A stretch of 64,000 nucleotides of DNA from Mycobacterium sp. E2479 (GCF_001667925.1 NZ_LZJR01000121.1:17871-81870); one strand, 5' to 3'; shown: positions 1 to 8,787, counted from the stretch's first letter. Numbers and translations are program-made. Notes: generated from the sequence alone by a model not told the origin.

Positions 1-654
1 TGCCTCATCTGGGCCGAACAGATGCTGCGCGAGAGCGGCGTCGACCCCCGGCGTCTCCAACGCGCGTGGCCACGCTATGACGCCATGCGCACCGAGCTCG
101 CCGTCGGGCAATTCGCCGACTTGACGAACGATGCGCGGCAGGCGCCGGGGCTGGAAGTCGTGCTCGACGTGGCACGGCGCAAGTCGGGCAACTACACCGT
201 GCGCCGGCCGCTGGAAATCGGCGCGGCCATGGGCGAATGCGACGATCGAACGCTGTCCCAGCTGGGCCGCTACGGCGCGGCGATAGGCGAGGCGTTCCAG
301 CTTCGCGACGACGTCCTCGGCGTCTTCGGCTCGCCGGCTGTAACGGGCAAACCCGCTGCCGGCGACCTGCTCGAGCGCAAGGCGACAAGCGTGGTGGTGG
401 CCGCCCACCAACTGGCCGATGCGCCGGCCCGCCGTGTACTCGTCGAGCTCGCGGATCGGGAAGACCTCGACGACAACGCGATCGACCGGTGGAAAGCGCT
501 GATCGTCGAGACGGGAGCGGTGCAGCTGATCGAGCAGATGATCGACGACCGTGTCGCTGCCGCACGCGACCACCTCAGCGACTTGCCGATCGGCGAGCCC
601 GTTCGCACCGCGTTGGCCGAAATGGCGGCCGTCTGCACGGATCGCGTTGAATGA
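1..654 (+). CDS. crtE: Geranylgeranyl diphosphate synthase (polyprenyl synthetase), C-terminal part
   Basis: This is the C-terminal part of a trans-isoprenyl diphosphate synthase; the reading frame is open from base 1, so the start and the first Asp-rich motif lie outside the window. The second Asp-rich motif (QLRDDVLGVFG) is followed by the GKPAAGDLLERKAT segment, both typical of GGPP/FPP synthases. It would supply the C20 GGPP that the phytoene synthase two genes downstream condenses. crtI starts about 28 bases after its stop, which fits co-transcription with the carotenoid genes. The mycobacterial name could equally be idsB. Family assignment is secure; chain-length specificity is inferred from context. 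Confidence 0.88.
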   Translation, partial: CLIWAEQMLRESGVDPRRLQRAWPRYDAMRTELAVGQFADLTNDARQAPGLEVVLDVARRKSGNYTVRRPLEIGAAMGECDDRTLSQLGRYGAAIGEAFQLRDDVLGVFGSPAVTGKPAAGDLLERKATSVVVAAHQLADAPARRVLVELADREDLDDNAIDRWKALIVETGAVQLIEQMIDDRVAAARDHLSDLPIGEPVRTALAEMAAVCTDRVE

Positions 655-682
655 GTAGCACCGACCAGGGAGCCTGTTGATC

Positions 683-2203
683 ATGCGGACCATCGAAGGG
701 CGCTCAGATCACGTGGTGGTGATCGGCGCCGGGCTGGCCGGCCTTTCCGCGGCACTGCACCTGGCCGGCCGCGGGCGGGCGGTCACGGTGGTGGAGCGCG
801 AGCCGTGGCCCGGCGGGCGGGCCGGTCGCCTCGACATCGACGGTTATCGGATCGACACCGGGCCGACGGTGCTGACCATGCCGGACATCATCGACGCGAC
901 GTTCGCGGCCGTGGGCGAGCGGCTCTCTGACCGCGTGGAGTTGATGACGGTCGACCCGGCCTACCGCGCCGTGTTCGCCGACGGCAGTGCGCTCGACGTG
1001 CACAGCGACGCCGATCGGATGTCCGACGCCGTGGCAGACTTCGCCGGCGTCGATCAGGCGGCGGGCTACCGACGGCTTCGACAATGGCTGACACGGTTGT
1101 ACCGCACCGAATTCGACGGCTTCATCGCCGCGAACTTCGATTCGCCGCTGTCGCTGCTCACCCCGCACTTGGCACAGCTGATCGCGATCGGCGGCTTCCG
1201 CAAGTGGGACCGAATGGTCAAGCGGTACATCACCGACCCACGGTTGCAGCGGATCTTCACCTTCCAATCGCTGTACGCCGGCGTGGCGCCGCGTGATGCC
1301 CTGGCGGTCTACGCCGTGATCGCCTACATGGACACCATCTCGGGTGTGGTGTTTCCGCGCGGGGGCGTACGCGCGCTGCCCGATGCACTGGCCGCGGCCG
1401 CCGCCGACGCCGGCGTCCGATTCTGTTACGGCACAACCGTAACCGCGCTCGAACGCACGGGCGGGCGGGTCAGCGCCGCGCTGAGCGAGCAGTCCGGACG
1501 CATCCCCTGCGACGCGGTGGTGCTGACCACCGAGCTGCCGCAGACCTACGGGTTGTTGGGCCGCACACCGCGTCGCCCGGTGCGGTTGCGTCCGTCACCC
1601 TCGGCAGTCGTGGCGCACCTGGGTTGTCCTGCCGTCGCATCCGAGACGGCCCACCACACCATCCTGTTCGGCGACGCGTGGGACCAGACGTTCACCGACA
1701 TCGTCGACGACGGGCAACTCATGCGGGACCCGTCGTTGCTGGTCACGCGGCCGACGGCCAGCGACCCGACCCTGGCTCCCGAGGGCCGCGATCTGCTCTA
1801 CCTGCTTGCCCCGGCGCCGAACCTAAAGCGGGGCACCATCGATTGGGTCAGCACCGGCGACGCCTATGTCGAGGACATGATCTCGCACGTCGCTGACCGG
1901 ATGCTACCCGGTTTGCCTTACGACGCAACGGTTTTGGATGTCGTCACACCGGCCGACTGGGCGCGGCAGGGCATGGCGGCCGGCAGTCCGTTCGCGCTGG
2001 CCCACACGTTCGGTCAGACGGGGCCGTTTCGTCCGGGCAACATGGTGCGAGGCATCGACAATGCGGTGCTCGCCGGGTCCTCCACGGTGCCCGGCGTCGG
2101 AGTTCCGACCACGCTGATCTCCGGGCGGCTCGCCGCCGACCGCGTCACCGGCATCCCCACACGATCGACCGCATACTTCGACATGAAAGCCGGCTCGCCA
2201 TGA
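683..2203 (+). CDS. crtI: Phytoene desaturase
   Basis: This is a FAD-dependent amine-oxidase-fold desaturase that converts phytoene to lycopene. The N-terminal dinucleotide fold is clear (VVVIGAGLAGLSAALHLAG, then VVEREPWPGGRAGRL), and the C-terminal CrtI signature ends in GVGVPTTLISGRLAADRV. I chose ATG 683 because AGGGAG at 667-672 sits ten bases upstream; TTG 677, two codons earlier, is too close to that site. The product is about 506 residues, normal for bacterial CrtI. Its stop overlaps the crtB start as ATGA. Confidence 0.95.
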   Translation: MRTIEGRSDHVVVIGAGLAGLSAALHLAGRGRAVTVVEREPWPGGRAGRLDIDGYRIDTGPTVLTMPDIIDATFAAVGERLSDRVELMTVDPAYRAVFADGSALDVHSDADRMSDAVADFAGVDQAAGYRRLRQWLTRLYRTEFDGFIAANFDSPLSLLTPHLAQLIAIGGFRKWDRMVKRYITDPRLQRIFTFQSLYAGVAPRDALAVYAVIAYMDTISGVVFPRGGVRALPDALAAAAADAGVRFCYGTTVTALERTGGRVSAALSEQSGRIPCDAVVLTTELPQTYGLLGRTPRRPVRLRPSPSAVVAHLGCPAVASETAHHTILFGDAWDQTFTDIVDDGQLMRDPSLLVTRPTASDPTLAPEGRDLLYLLAPAPNLKRGTIDWVSTGDAYVEDMISHVADRMLPGLPYDATVLDVVTPADWARQGMAAGSPFALAHTFGQTGPFRPGNMVRGIDNAVLAGSSTVPGVGVPTTLISGRLAADRVTGIPTRSTAYFDMKAGSP

Positions 2204-3153
2204 TACGCAGCGAGTTGACCGCGGCCGGAATCGACGATCCGCGGCTGCGCGACGGGTACCGCCGATGCCGCGAACTCAACGCCACCCATGGCCGCACCTT
2301 CTTTCTGGCCACCCGGCTGCTCGCGCCCGACCAGCGGCCGCCGGTGCACGCGCTGTACGGATTCGCCCGGTACGCCGACGACATCCTCGACGATCTCGAC
2401 CCGCAGGTCGGCGCCGACGTCCGCAGCCGCCGGCTGCAGCAGCTGTCGGAGCGATTCTTCTCCGGCGATGCTCACCTAAAAGATCCGTTGGTGGCGGCGG
2501 TGACCGATACCGTGCGGCGTTACCAGATCAGCGCAGGGCTGTTCGAGGACTTTCTGGCTTCGATGCGGATGGACCTCACGGTCACCGACTATCCCGACCG
2601 AAAGGCCCTCAACCTATACATGCGAGGCTCCGCGGAAGCGATTGGGTTGCAGGTGCTTCCGATACTGGGCACGGTGACGCCCGCCCAGGAGGCCGCGCCG
2701 TACGCCGCGGCACTGGGCCGGGCGTTCCAGCTGACCAATTTCCTGCGTGATGTCGACGAGGACCTGCAGCGCGGCCGGGTGTATCTGCCGGCCGACGAGC
2801 TGGCCGCCGACGGCGTCGACCGTGAGCTGTTGACCTGGTGCCACACGCACCGCCGCACCGATCCCCGGGTACGTCGGGCCCTGACGGCCCAACACGAAAT
2901 CGCCCGGCAAACCTACCAATTCGCGACGGAAGGAATCGCCACGCTGGCCGCCCGATCGCGACCTTGCGTAGCGACCGCGGCCGCGCTGTATTCCGAGATC
3001 TTGGACTGCATCGAAAGAAGCGACTTCGCCGTGTTCGATCACCGCGCCACCGTCGGCAAGGCGCGACGGCTTCGAGTCGCCGGTGCGGGGCTGATACGGT
3101 CGTGGCGGGCGCGCAACAGTGCGCAGGGCGTTCGTCAATCGGGGGCCGCATGA
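2200..3153 (+). CDS. crtB: Phytoene synthase
   Basis: This squalene/phytoene synthase family protein (317 residues) condenses two GGPP molecules head to head into phytoene. Both Mg-binding Asp-rich motifs are visible: YADDILDD near residue 64, and DVDEDLQRGR near residue 183 followed by the usual VYLPADEL. The ATG overlaps the crtI stop by four bases and the stop overlaps the crtYc start by four bases, so translation is probably coupled along the operon. Confidence 0.95.
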   Translation: MIRSELTAAGIDDPRLRDGYRRCRELNATHGRTFFLATRLLAPDQRPPVHALYGFARYADDILDDLDPQVGADVRSRRLQQLSERFFSGDAHLKDPLVAAVTDTVRRYQISAGLFEDFLASMRMDLTVTDYPDRKALNLYMRGSAEAIGLQVLPILGTVTPAQEAAPYAAALGRAFQLTNFLRDVDEDLQRGRVYLPADELAADGVDRELLTWCHTHRRTDPRVRRALTAQHEIARQTYQFATEGIATLAARSRPCVATAAALYSEILDCIERSDFAVFDHRATVGKARRLRVAGAGLIRSWRARNSAQGVRQSGAA

Positions 3154-3473
3154 GCGATCGGTGGCAATACCTGGCTGTGCTTGCCGCGTGCCTGGTGATC
3201 ACCGCGCCGCTGGAAATTTTCGGCCCCGGCGTCTACCGGCAGTACCGACGGGTCATCAAGGCGGTCGTGCCGGTGGCCGTGGTGTTTTTGGTCTGGGATG
3301 AGATCGCAATCGCCGCGCACGTGTGGGCGTACGACCCTACCTACCTGTGCGGGCTGAGCATCCCGTTCCGGGTGCCGGTCGAAGAGGTACTGTTCTTCCT
3401 CGTCATTCCCGTGTGCGCGTTGCTGACCTACAACGCCGTGACCACCATTCTGGAAAAGGTGCACCGCCGATGA
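3150..3473 (+). CDS. crtYc: Lycopene cyclase subunit CrtYc
   Basis: This is the first half of the heterodimeric actinobacterial lycopene cyclase, a small integral membrane protein of 107 residues with three hydrophobic segments. The family signature PFRVPVEEVLFFLVIP is near residue 74. Together with CrtYd it cyclises the ends of lycopene to beta-rings. The start is ATG 3150 inside the ATGA overlap with crtB; the frame stays open further upstream, but that stretch is only a shadow of crtB. Fungi and archaea carry the same two domains fused; here they are separate genes. Confidence 0.93.
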   Translation: MSDRWQYLAVLAACLVITAPLEIFGPGVYRQYRRVIKAVVPVAVVFLVWDEIAIAAHVWAYDPTYLCGLSIPFRVPVEEVLFFLVIPVCALLTYNAVTTILEKVHRR

Positions 3474-3781
3474 ACGGCCTTGGCTACACCCTGCCGGCCG
3501 CGCTGGCGGTATTGCTGGTCTGTGCCATGGAATTGGTGGTATTTCGGACCGGCCTGTTTCGGCGCCCGGCGTACTGGCTGTCGATGCTGATCGTGCTGGG
3601 ATTTCAGATCCCGGTCGACGGCTGGCTGACCAAACTCAGCTCCCCCATCGTCATTTATGACGATCGAGGGCTCAGTGGCGTGCGTTTCCCCTTTGACATC
3701 CCGGTCGAAGACTTTCTATTCGGCTTCGCGTTGGTCACCGCCGTGCTACTGCTGTGGGAGCGGCAGCGTGCGCGTGGGTGA
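3470..3781 (+). CDS. crtYd: Lycopene cyclase subunit CrtYd
   Basis: This is the second half of the split lycopene beta-cyclase (103 residues, three hydrophobic segments). The signature PFDIPVEDFLFGFALV repeats the PxE(E/D) motif seen in CrtYc, as expected for paralogous subunits. The ATG at 3470 overlaps the crtYc stop as ATGA. The 3' end overlaps the next gene by 14 bases. With CrtYc it should give beta-carotene, the substrate needed by the CrtU-like enzyme downstream. Confidence 0.93.
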   Translation: MNGLGYTLPAALAVLLVCAMELVVFRTGLFRRPAYWLSMLIVLGFQIPVDGWLTKLSSPIVIYDDRGLSGVRFPFDIPVEDFLFGFALVTAVLLLWERQRARG

Positions 3782-4487
3782 CGCGGGCCCGGGTGAGTTG
3801 GCGGCCGCGTTCGACGCGGGAGCTGCGGCCTACGACCGCCTGGTCGGTGCCAGCCCGGGCTACCACGCGCAGCTGATTTTATCGGCTCGACGGATGCGGA
3901 TTCCCGCCCGCGGTAAGGGGTTCCGGTTACTCGATGCCGGATGCGGCACGGGCGCTTCGACGGCGGCGCTGCTGGCCGTCGCGCCCGAGGCAGACATCGT
4001 CGCCATTGACGCGTCGCGGGGAATGCTCGACGCGGCGCTCGCCAAGCACTGGCCCGGTTCGGTGCGTTTCGTGCACACCCCGGTCGAAGAGCTTGCACAG
4101 CACGGGATCACCGGACCGTTCGACGGTATCCTGGCCGCCTACCTTATCCGCAACGTGGCCGACCGCGACACCCAGCTGTGCAGGTTCCGCGAGCTCTTGC
4201 GCCCCGGCGGCACGCTGGCGGTGCACGAATATTCGGTGCGCGATTCCCCTGCGGCCACCCGTATCTGGCACGCCGTGTGTTGGGGCATCATCATTCCCGC
4301 CGGGTGGTGGCGCACCCGCGACACCGGGTTGTATCGCTACCTGTGGCGCAGCGTGCTGGCGTTCGACGGCGCCGAGCGATTCCGGACTCGCCTTGCCGAC
4401 GCCGGCTTCACCGCGGTGCACAGCGAAACGATGCCCGGCTGGGAAGCCAACATTGTGCACACCTTCCTGGCGGATGCGCCACGATGA
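3768..4487 (+). CDS. Class I SAM-dependent methyltransferase, CrtT-like
   Basis: This 239-residue Rossmann-fold methyltransferase has motif I LLDAGCGTGAS near residue 50 and the acidic motif VAIDAS after it, in the UbiE/MenG style. GTG 3768 is preferred because GGGAG at 3756-3760 is seven bases upstream, inside crtYd; GTG 3774 is possible. It lies between crtYd and crtU, the position I recall for crtT in the Streptomyces griseus isorenieratene cluster. Its substrate is not evident, since CrtU alone is thought to perform the ring methyl shift. The stop overlaps the crtU ATG. Confidence 0.85.
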   Translation: MRVGDAGPGELAAAFDAGAAAYDRLVGASPGYHAQLILSARRMRIPARGKGFRLLDAGCGTGASTAALLAVAPEADIVAIDASRGMLDAALAKHWPGSVRFVHTPVEELAQHGITGPFDGILAAYLIRNVADRDTQLCRFRELLRPGGTLAVHEYSVRDSPAATRIWHAVCWGIIIPAGWWRTRDTGLYRYLWRSVLAFDGAERFRTRLADAGFTAVHSETMPGWEANIVHTFLADAPR

Positions 4488-6010
4488 CAGCCGACCGGCA
4501 TCGCCGAACGTTCGCCGCGCCAACGGGATTGCCCGATGCAAAGGCGCTGGCGTCGCGCCCGCGGGTGGCCGTCGTCGGCGGCGGGATCGCCGGGCTGGCG
4601 GCCGCCACCGGGCTGGCCGAGCGTGGCGTCGCCGTCGAGATCATCGAAAGCGAGCACTACCTCGGGGGCCGGGTGGGGGGTTGGACCGAGCGGGACGGCG
4701 GCGCCGAGCTCGCTATGAACCGCGGCTTCCACGCGTTCTTCCGACAGTATTACAACCTGCGCGCGCTGCTGAGCCGGATCGACCCGCAACTGCGGATGCT
4801 TACTCCCGTAAAGGATTACCCGCTGATCGACGGAACGGGCCGGCGTGACAGCTTCCGCGGGTTGCCGCGTACCCCACCGTGGAACGCCGTGGTGTTCGCG
4901 GCGCGCAGCCCTACGTTCCGGCTGCGTGACTTCACCCGCATCGATGCCCGCGCCGCCGCACCGCTGGCCGCCGTCTCGGTGCCGGGCACGTATGAGCGCC
5001 TGGATCACACCGACGCCGCCACGTTTCTCGAAGACATCCGCTTCCCCGAGGCCGCACGGCATCTGGCGTTCGAGGTATTCTCCCGCAGCTTTTTCGCCGA
5101 CCCCGCCAAGCTCTCCGCGGCCGAGTTGGCGACCATGTTCCACATCTACTTCCTGGGGTCCTCCGAAGGCCTGATCTTCGACGTGCCCTCGGCGAACTAT
5201 GACAGCGCGCTGTGGCAGCCGTTGCGCGCCTATCTCGAAGGGCGGGGCGTGCGGTTCCGGCTCGCCACCAAGGTGCTGAGCATCGACGCGGATTCGACGC
5301 GGCGCTTCAAGGTGCTTACCGATCCAGATGAGCACTTTGAGGTCGATGCCGTCGTCTTGGCCACCGATATCGCGGGTTTGCAGCGGATTGTCGCGGCGTC
5401 GAGGGACCTGGGCACCGACGACTGGCGCGCCCAGATATCGCGACTGCGCACCGCGCCGCCGTTCGCCGTGCACCGGTTGTGGCTCGACCGCCCGGTCGCG
5501 GCGCACCGGCCGGCGTTTTTGGGCACGGCCGGCCATGAGCCGCTCGACAACATCAGCGTGCTGGAGCGCTACGAATGCGAAGCCCGCGACTGGGCCGCCG
5601 CGCATCACGGTTCGGTTGTCGAACTGCATTCGTACGCATTGGATTCCGAGCCGCCCCGCGCCGCCGCGCTACGCCAACTGCACCGGGTCTATCCGGAAAC
5701 CGCTGCGGCACAGATCGTCCACGAGAAGCTGCTGCATCGCAGCGATTGCCCGCTGTTTTCGCCCGGCTCCTACTTTTGCCGGCCACCGGTCGCCACGCCG
5801 ACGCCGGGCTTGTTGTTGGCCGGCGACGCCGTCCGCATCGACTTGCCGGTGGCACTCATGGAGCGGGCAGCCACCACCGGCTGGTGCGCCGCGAACCAAC
5901 TCCTGCAACGATGGGGGTTGGCCGGACACCCGTTGGCCACGGTACCCACCCAGGGCCGGTCGCCACTGCTGCGATGGCTTGCCGACCGCGAAAGATCCAG
6001 CCGATCATGA
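4484..6010 (+). CDS. crtU: Beta-carotene desaturase/methyltransferase, CrtU-like
   Basis: This 508-residue FAD-dependent protein has an N-terminal dinucleotide fold (VAVVGGGIAGLAAATGLAE) after a short leader, then GGRVGGW and the stretch GFHAFFRQYYNLRALL that I associate with CrtU/CruE enzymes. The C-terminus carries the FAD-contacting segment GLLLAGDAVRIDLPVALMERA. Family members turn beta-rings into aromatic phi- or chi-rings by desaturation with a methyl shift, giving isorenieratene-type pigments. ATG 4484 is fixed by the ATGA overlap with the methyltransferase. I am confident of the superfamily and fairly confident of CrtU from sequence plus operon context. Confidence 0.83.
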   Translation: MTADRHRRTFAAPTGLPDAKALASRPRVAVVGGGIAGLAAATGLAERGVAVEIIESEHYLGGRVGGWTERDGGAELAMNRGFHAFFRQYYNLRALLSRIDPQLRMLTPVKDYPLIDGTGRRDSFRGLPRTPPWNAVVFAARSPTFRLRDFTRIDARAAAPLAAVSVPGTYERLDHTDAATFLEDIRFPEAARHLAFEVFSRSFFADPAKLSAAELATMFHIYFLGSSEGLIFDVPSANYDSALWQPLRAYLEGRGVRFRLATKVLSIDADSTRRFKVLTDPDEHFEVDAVVLATDIAGLQRIVAASRDLGTDDWRAQISRLRTAPPFAVHRLWLDRPVAAHRPAFLGTAGHEPLDNISVLERYECEARDWAAAHHGSVVELHSYALDSEPPRAAALRQLHRVYPETAAAQIVHEKLLHRSDCPLFSPGSYFCRPPVATPTPGLLLAGDAVRIDLPVALMERAATTGWCAANQLLQRWGLAGHPLATVPTQGRSPLLRWLADRERSSRS

Positions 6011-7017
6011 AGTTCCGCGAACAGCTTCAACAACGCCTGGCCGTCACCCGGACCAAAGGGTGGCCGCTACAGGTGCTTCCGCGCATGTCATGGGCGGATC
6101 AGCGCCCGACATATCGCGACGCGAAACCCGCCATCATCGAGGCCGCACTGCGGCGCTCACAGCGCAAACCCACCGGCAACTGGTACGTGTTCGCCGCCAG
6201 CGACCAGGTGCCCGGCGGGCGACCCTTCGGCACGCGCGTCGCCGGGGTCGACGTCGTCGCCTGGCGCGACGACCGGGGCCGGTTGTGCGTGGGGCCGCGC
6301 AGTTGTCCCCATTTGGGGGCGGACCTCGCCACGGGCACCGTGCACCAGGGCGCGCTGGTCTGCCGCTGGCACGGCCTGACCCTCGACGAACGCGCTCGCG
6401 AATTCGGCTGGAGCCCGTTGCCCAGTCACGACGACGGCGTCCTGGCCTGGGTGCGGCTCGACGCGGTGGGCAAGGAGGAACCGCTGGATCGGCCGGTGAT
6501 TCCGCAGCGGCCGGCGGGCGACACCCTGAGCGCGGTCGCCCGCATGGTAGGTGTGTGCGAACCGAGTGACATCATCGCCAACCGCCTCGACCCGTGGCAC
6601 GGCGCGTGGTTTCACCCCTACTCGTTCACCCGGCTCGACGTGCTGACGACTCCCACCGAACAGGCCGACCGATTCCTGGTGGCGGTGACCTTCCGGATGG
6701 GACGCCTCGGAGTGCCCGTCGTCGCGGAGTTCAGTTGCCCGGAAGCCCGCACGATCGTCATGCGCATCGTGGACGGGGAGGGGACCGGCAGTGTCGTCGA
6801 AACCCACGCGACGCCAATGGGTTCGAGTCCCGACGGCCGCCCGCGTACCGCCGTCCTGGAGGCCACCATCGCGCATTCAGAGCGGCCCGGTTTCACGCGC
6901 GCTTCCCGGGTGGCGCCGTTGATCACACCGATTATGCGTTATGCGGCCACCAAATTGTGGCGCGATGATCTCGCCTATGCCGAACGCCGCTACCAGGTGC
7001 GCACCGGCCACAAGTAG
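6007..7017 (+). CDS. Rieske [2Fe-2S] oxygenase, last gene of the carotenoid operon (DUF5914-like)
   Basis: A Rieske cluster motif lies near residues 97-121: CPHLGADL then CRWHGLTL, giving CxH and CxxH ligands. A downstream DPWHGAWFH fits the DxxHxxxxH mononuclear iron site of Rieske non-haem oxygenases, so both metal centres appear present. The product has 336 residues; ATG 6007 overlaps the CrtU stop as ATGA. Coupling to crtU suggests action on the carotenoid end group, for example oxidation of a ring or methyl carbon. Cyanobacterial synechoxanthin synthesis, as I recall, pairs CruE with a Rieske protein, CruH. No electron-donor gene is adjacent. Confidence 0.8.
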   Translation: MKFREQLQQRLAVTRTKGWPLQVLPRMSWADQRPTYRDAKPAIIEAALRRSQRKPTGNWYVFAASDQVPGGRPFGTRVAGVDVVAWRDDRGRLCVGPRSCPHLGADLATGTVHQGALVCRWHGLTLDERAREFGWSPLPSHDDGVLAWVRLDAVGKEEPLDRPVIPQRPAGDTLSAVARMVGVCEPSDIIANRLDPWHGAWFHPYSFTRLDVLTTPTEQADRFLVAVTFRMGRLGVPVVAEFSCPEARTIVMRIVDGEGTGSVVETHATPMGSSPDGRPRTAVLEATIAHSERPGFTRASRVAPLITPIMRYAATKLWRDDLAYAERRYQVRTGHK

Positions 7018-7053
7018 CCCGGGACCGGACGCTACGCGTGGAAGAATCCAACC

Positions 7054-7443
7054 GTGCGCAAGCCCTACGTCGCTGTCGTCGCGGTGACCGTCGGCGCTCA
7101 CCTGGCTTACCTGCTGTACGTGCCGTGCGGAGGTTTCCTCGCGCTGCGCTGGCCCAAGTCCATCGTCCTGCACGTGCCCGCGGTGGCCTGGGGCGTCGCA
7201 GTCGTGGTGCTCAGGCTGCGCTGCCCACTGACGTCAGTGGAATCGTGGGCGCGCCGACGCGCTGAAATGGATCCGCTGCCCACGTCCGGATTCATAGACC
7301 GTTATGTGACAGGACATTTCGTGCCGCCCGGCCGCGTCGGCGCTGCGCAGGCGCTCGCGTTCACCGCCGCCGCCGTCTCATGGAGTCTGTTGGCCCGCAG
7401 GGGCGGCGACCGCGGGCGCCGCGGCATGCCGACCGCCAGTTGA
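7054..7443 (+). CDS. DUF2784-type membrane protein
   Basis: This small integral membrane protein (129 residues) has about three hydrophobic segments and the family-like stretches FLALRWPKSIVLHVPAVAWG and CPLTSVESW. GTG 7054 is the only good start, 36 bases after the Rieske gene stop. Function is unknown. It could be the last gene of the pigment operon or an independent unit. Its 3' end overlaps an antisense-encoded small membrane protein. Confidence 0.7.
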   Translation: MRKPYVAVVAVTVGAHLAYLLYVPCGGFLALRWPKSIVLHVPAVAWGVAVVVLRLRCPLTSVESWARRRAEMDPLPTSGFIDRYVTGHFVPPGRVGAAQALAFTAAAVSWSLLARRGGDRGRRGMPTAS

Positions 7444-7602
7444 CCGGCGCCGCACCACCCACAGCACCCCACCGACGAGCACGAGCGCCAGCACGACCAC
7501 GGTGGGCCACATGGCCAGCTGCGCTAGCCACAAACGTCGTTGCAACCGCAACGCCTTGCACTCCGCCCGCCCCAGGCGCCGGGAAGTCTCGATCACGGTC
7601 AT
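7378..7602 (-). CDS. Small single-pass membrane protein, hypothetical
   Basis: This 74-residue protein has a basic N-terminal half (TSRRLGRAECKALRLQRR), one strong membrane segment (about residues 28-51), then RRR and an Ala/Pro-rich tail. It starts at ATG 7602 and overlaps the 3' end of the DUF2784-like gene convergently by 66 bases. The charge layout looks like a real small membrane protein, but there is no recognisable domain and the overlap leaves its reality uncertain. Confidence 0.45.
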   Translation of the reverse strand: MTVIETSRRLGRAECKALRLQRRLWLAQLAMWPTVVVLALVLVGGVLWVVRRRSTGGRHAAAPAVAAPAGQQTP

Positions 7603-7774
7603 CGTCAGACCAGATACCCGAGGGGCACCCGCTCAAACGCGACATGGTGCTCCACGGCACTCGCTTATTACCGAAGGCTTACCTGCTGGGTCAAGGAGTA
7701 ACCGAATCCCTATCTCGATGATTCGGGCCGCCCTGCGGCGGGAATGCCATAGGCCAGTGCGGGGGAGGAACGTG

Positions 7775-8211
7775 TTGAGCGATGGGTCTGGCACCGACAT
7801 CGACGGCGTTGTGCAGGCCGCAGGACGAGTGACCGAGGCGCTGGAAACCATCGGGCCCGCCCGCGGGCATCTGTATTACTTCCATCAGCTCACCGGTCGC
7901 GCCGGTCTGCGACTCGACGAGGCGGTGGCGCGACTGAACGAAATAGGCGAGGCCGATCTGGCGCAACACATCAGTTGCGAGCTGATCGGGCGCAACGTCC
8001 TGCGGGCAGGTGCAGCTTCCAGGTCATCGAGGAGTACGACGACGGCTACTACCGCTGTTTCAAAGAGACCGAACAGCTGGTGCGAACCCGGCTCACCGAC
8101 GGTCGCCGTCACGTCCATGAGATGGGCTTGAAAAAGCGACGGGGCACCGCCGGCCACCCGCCGCACACCGCGTCCCCCAATGATGAATCGGCGAAAGGTG
8201 AATCCCTATGA
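7775..8211 (+). pseudogene. Conserved hypothetical gene with a -1 frameshift
   Basis: Two adjacent frames read as one protein. The first runs from TTG 7775 (GGAGG at 7764-7768) through RLNEIGEADLAQHISCELIGRNVL, then decays into a Ser/Arg/Thr-rich out-of-frame tail. The other frame resumes at about 8003 with GRCSFQVIEEYDDGYYRCF and ends at 8211. Adding one base at the CTG|CGGGC junction near 8003 would restore NVLPGRCSFQVIEEYDD. This is either a recent one-base deletion or a sequencing error. The intact product would have about 145 residues of unknown function. The stop overlaps the next gene as ATGA, so the reading unit was once coupled. Confidence 0.72.
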
Positions 8212-8423
8212 GCAACAAGGAATTCAGCAAGGGAGACAAAGTAGAGTGGCAAAGCCACGGCACCACCGTCCGGGGCACCGTGGAGGGCAAAATCACCTCC
8301 GACACCGAAGCGGCCGGACGCACGGTGCGGGCCTCCAAGGATGACCCGCAATACAAGGTGCGCAGCGACAAGACGGGCGCGGATGCCGTGCACAAGCCAG
8401 ATGCGCTGCGCCACGCAAAGTGA
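8208..8423 (+). CDS. Hypervirulence-associated TUDOR-domain protein (DUF2945 type)
   Basis: This 71-residue protein opens FSKGDKVEWQSHGTTVRGTVEGKI and continues through VRASKDDPQYKVRSDKTGADAVHKPDAL, the pattern of the short SH3/TUDOR-like DUF2945 family. ATG 8208 overlaps the stop of the frameshifted gene. It is probably cytoplasmic, as no signal or membrane segment is seen. The molecular role of the family is not established. Confidence 0.75.
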   Translation: MSNKEFSKGDKVEWQSHGTTVRGTVEGKITSDTEAAGRTVRASKDDPQYKVRSDKTGADAVHKPDALRHAK

Positions 8424-8454
8424 TGCGCCTCAACAGGATTGAGCGGGGCTTACC

Positions 8455-8787
8455 ATGACAGACGACCGAGAAACCGCCTGGCGACAATTCCGGGACACCG
8501 TCAACATGACCGCAGGCGAGCTGGATAAATGGCTCGACACCGAGGAATCGAAGAGTGTCGGCGAAAAGAAGGGCGGCGACGAGTCCACCGGCCACGCCAG
8601 TGGCCGGCACATCGTCGAGATCCTCGAGGCCAAACGCGCCGACCTCACCGATGCCGACTACGCACACATGCGAAAGGTGGTCGGCTACGCCAAACGCCAC
8701 CTGGCGCAACGTCCGCGTGGCAAGGTCGACGAGAGTCCGTGGCGATACTCCTTGATGAACTGGGGCCACGACCCCACGAAGTCCTGA
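8455..8787 (+). CDS. DUF3140-type protein
   Basis: This 110-residue, highly charged cytoplasmic protein matches the DUF3140 pattern: MTAGELDKWLDTEESKSVG near the start, then GRHIVEIL, DADYAHMRKVVGYAKRHLAQRP and a C-terminal WRYSLMNWGHDP. It lies 31 bases after the TUDOR-like gene in the same direction, and the two may be expressed together. Function unknown. The 207 bases that follow hold no gene that I can support. Confidence 0.78.
   Translation: MTDDRETAWRQFRDTVNMTAGELDKWLDTEESKSVGEKKGGDESTGHASGRHIVEILEAKRADLTDADYAHMRKVVGYAKRHLAQRPRGKVDESPWRYSLMNWGHDPTKS

Noticed and set aside
2838..3149. Upstream extension of the crtYc frame into crtB
   Set aside because: The extra residues have no cyclase character and the ATGA overlap at 3150 gives the normal CrtYc length.
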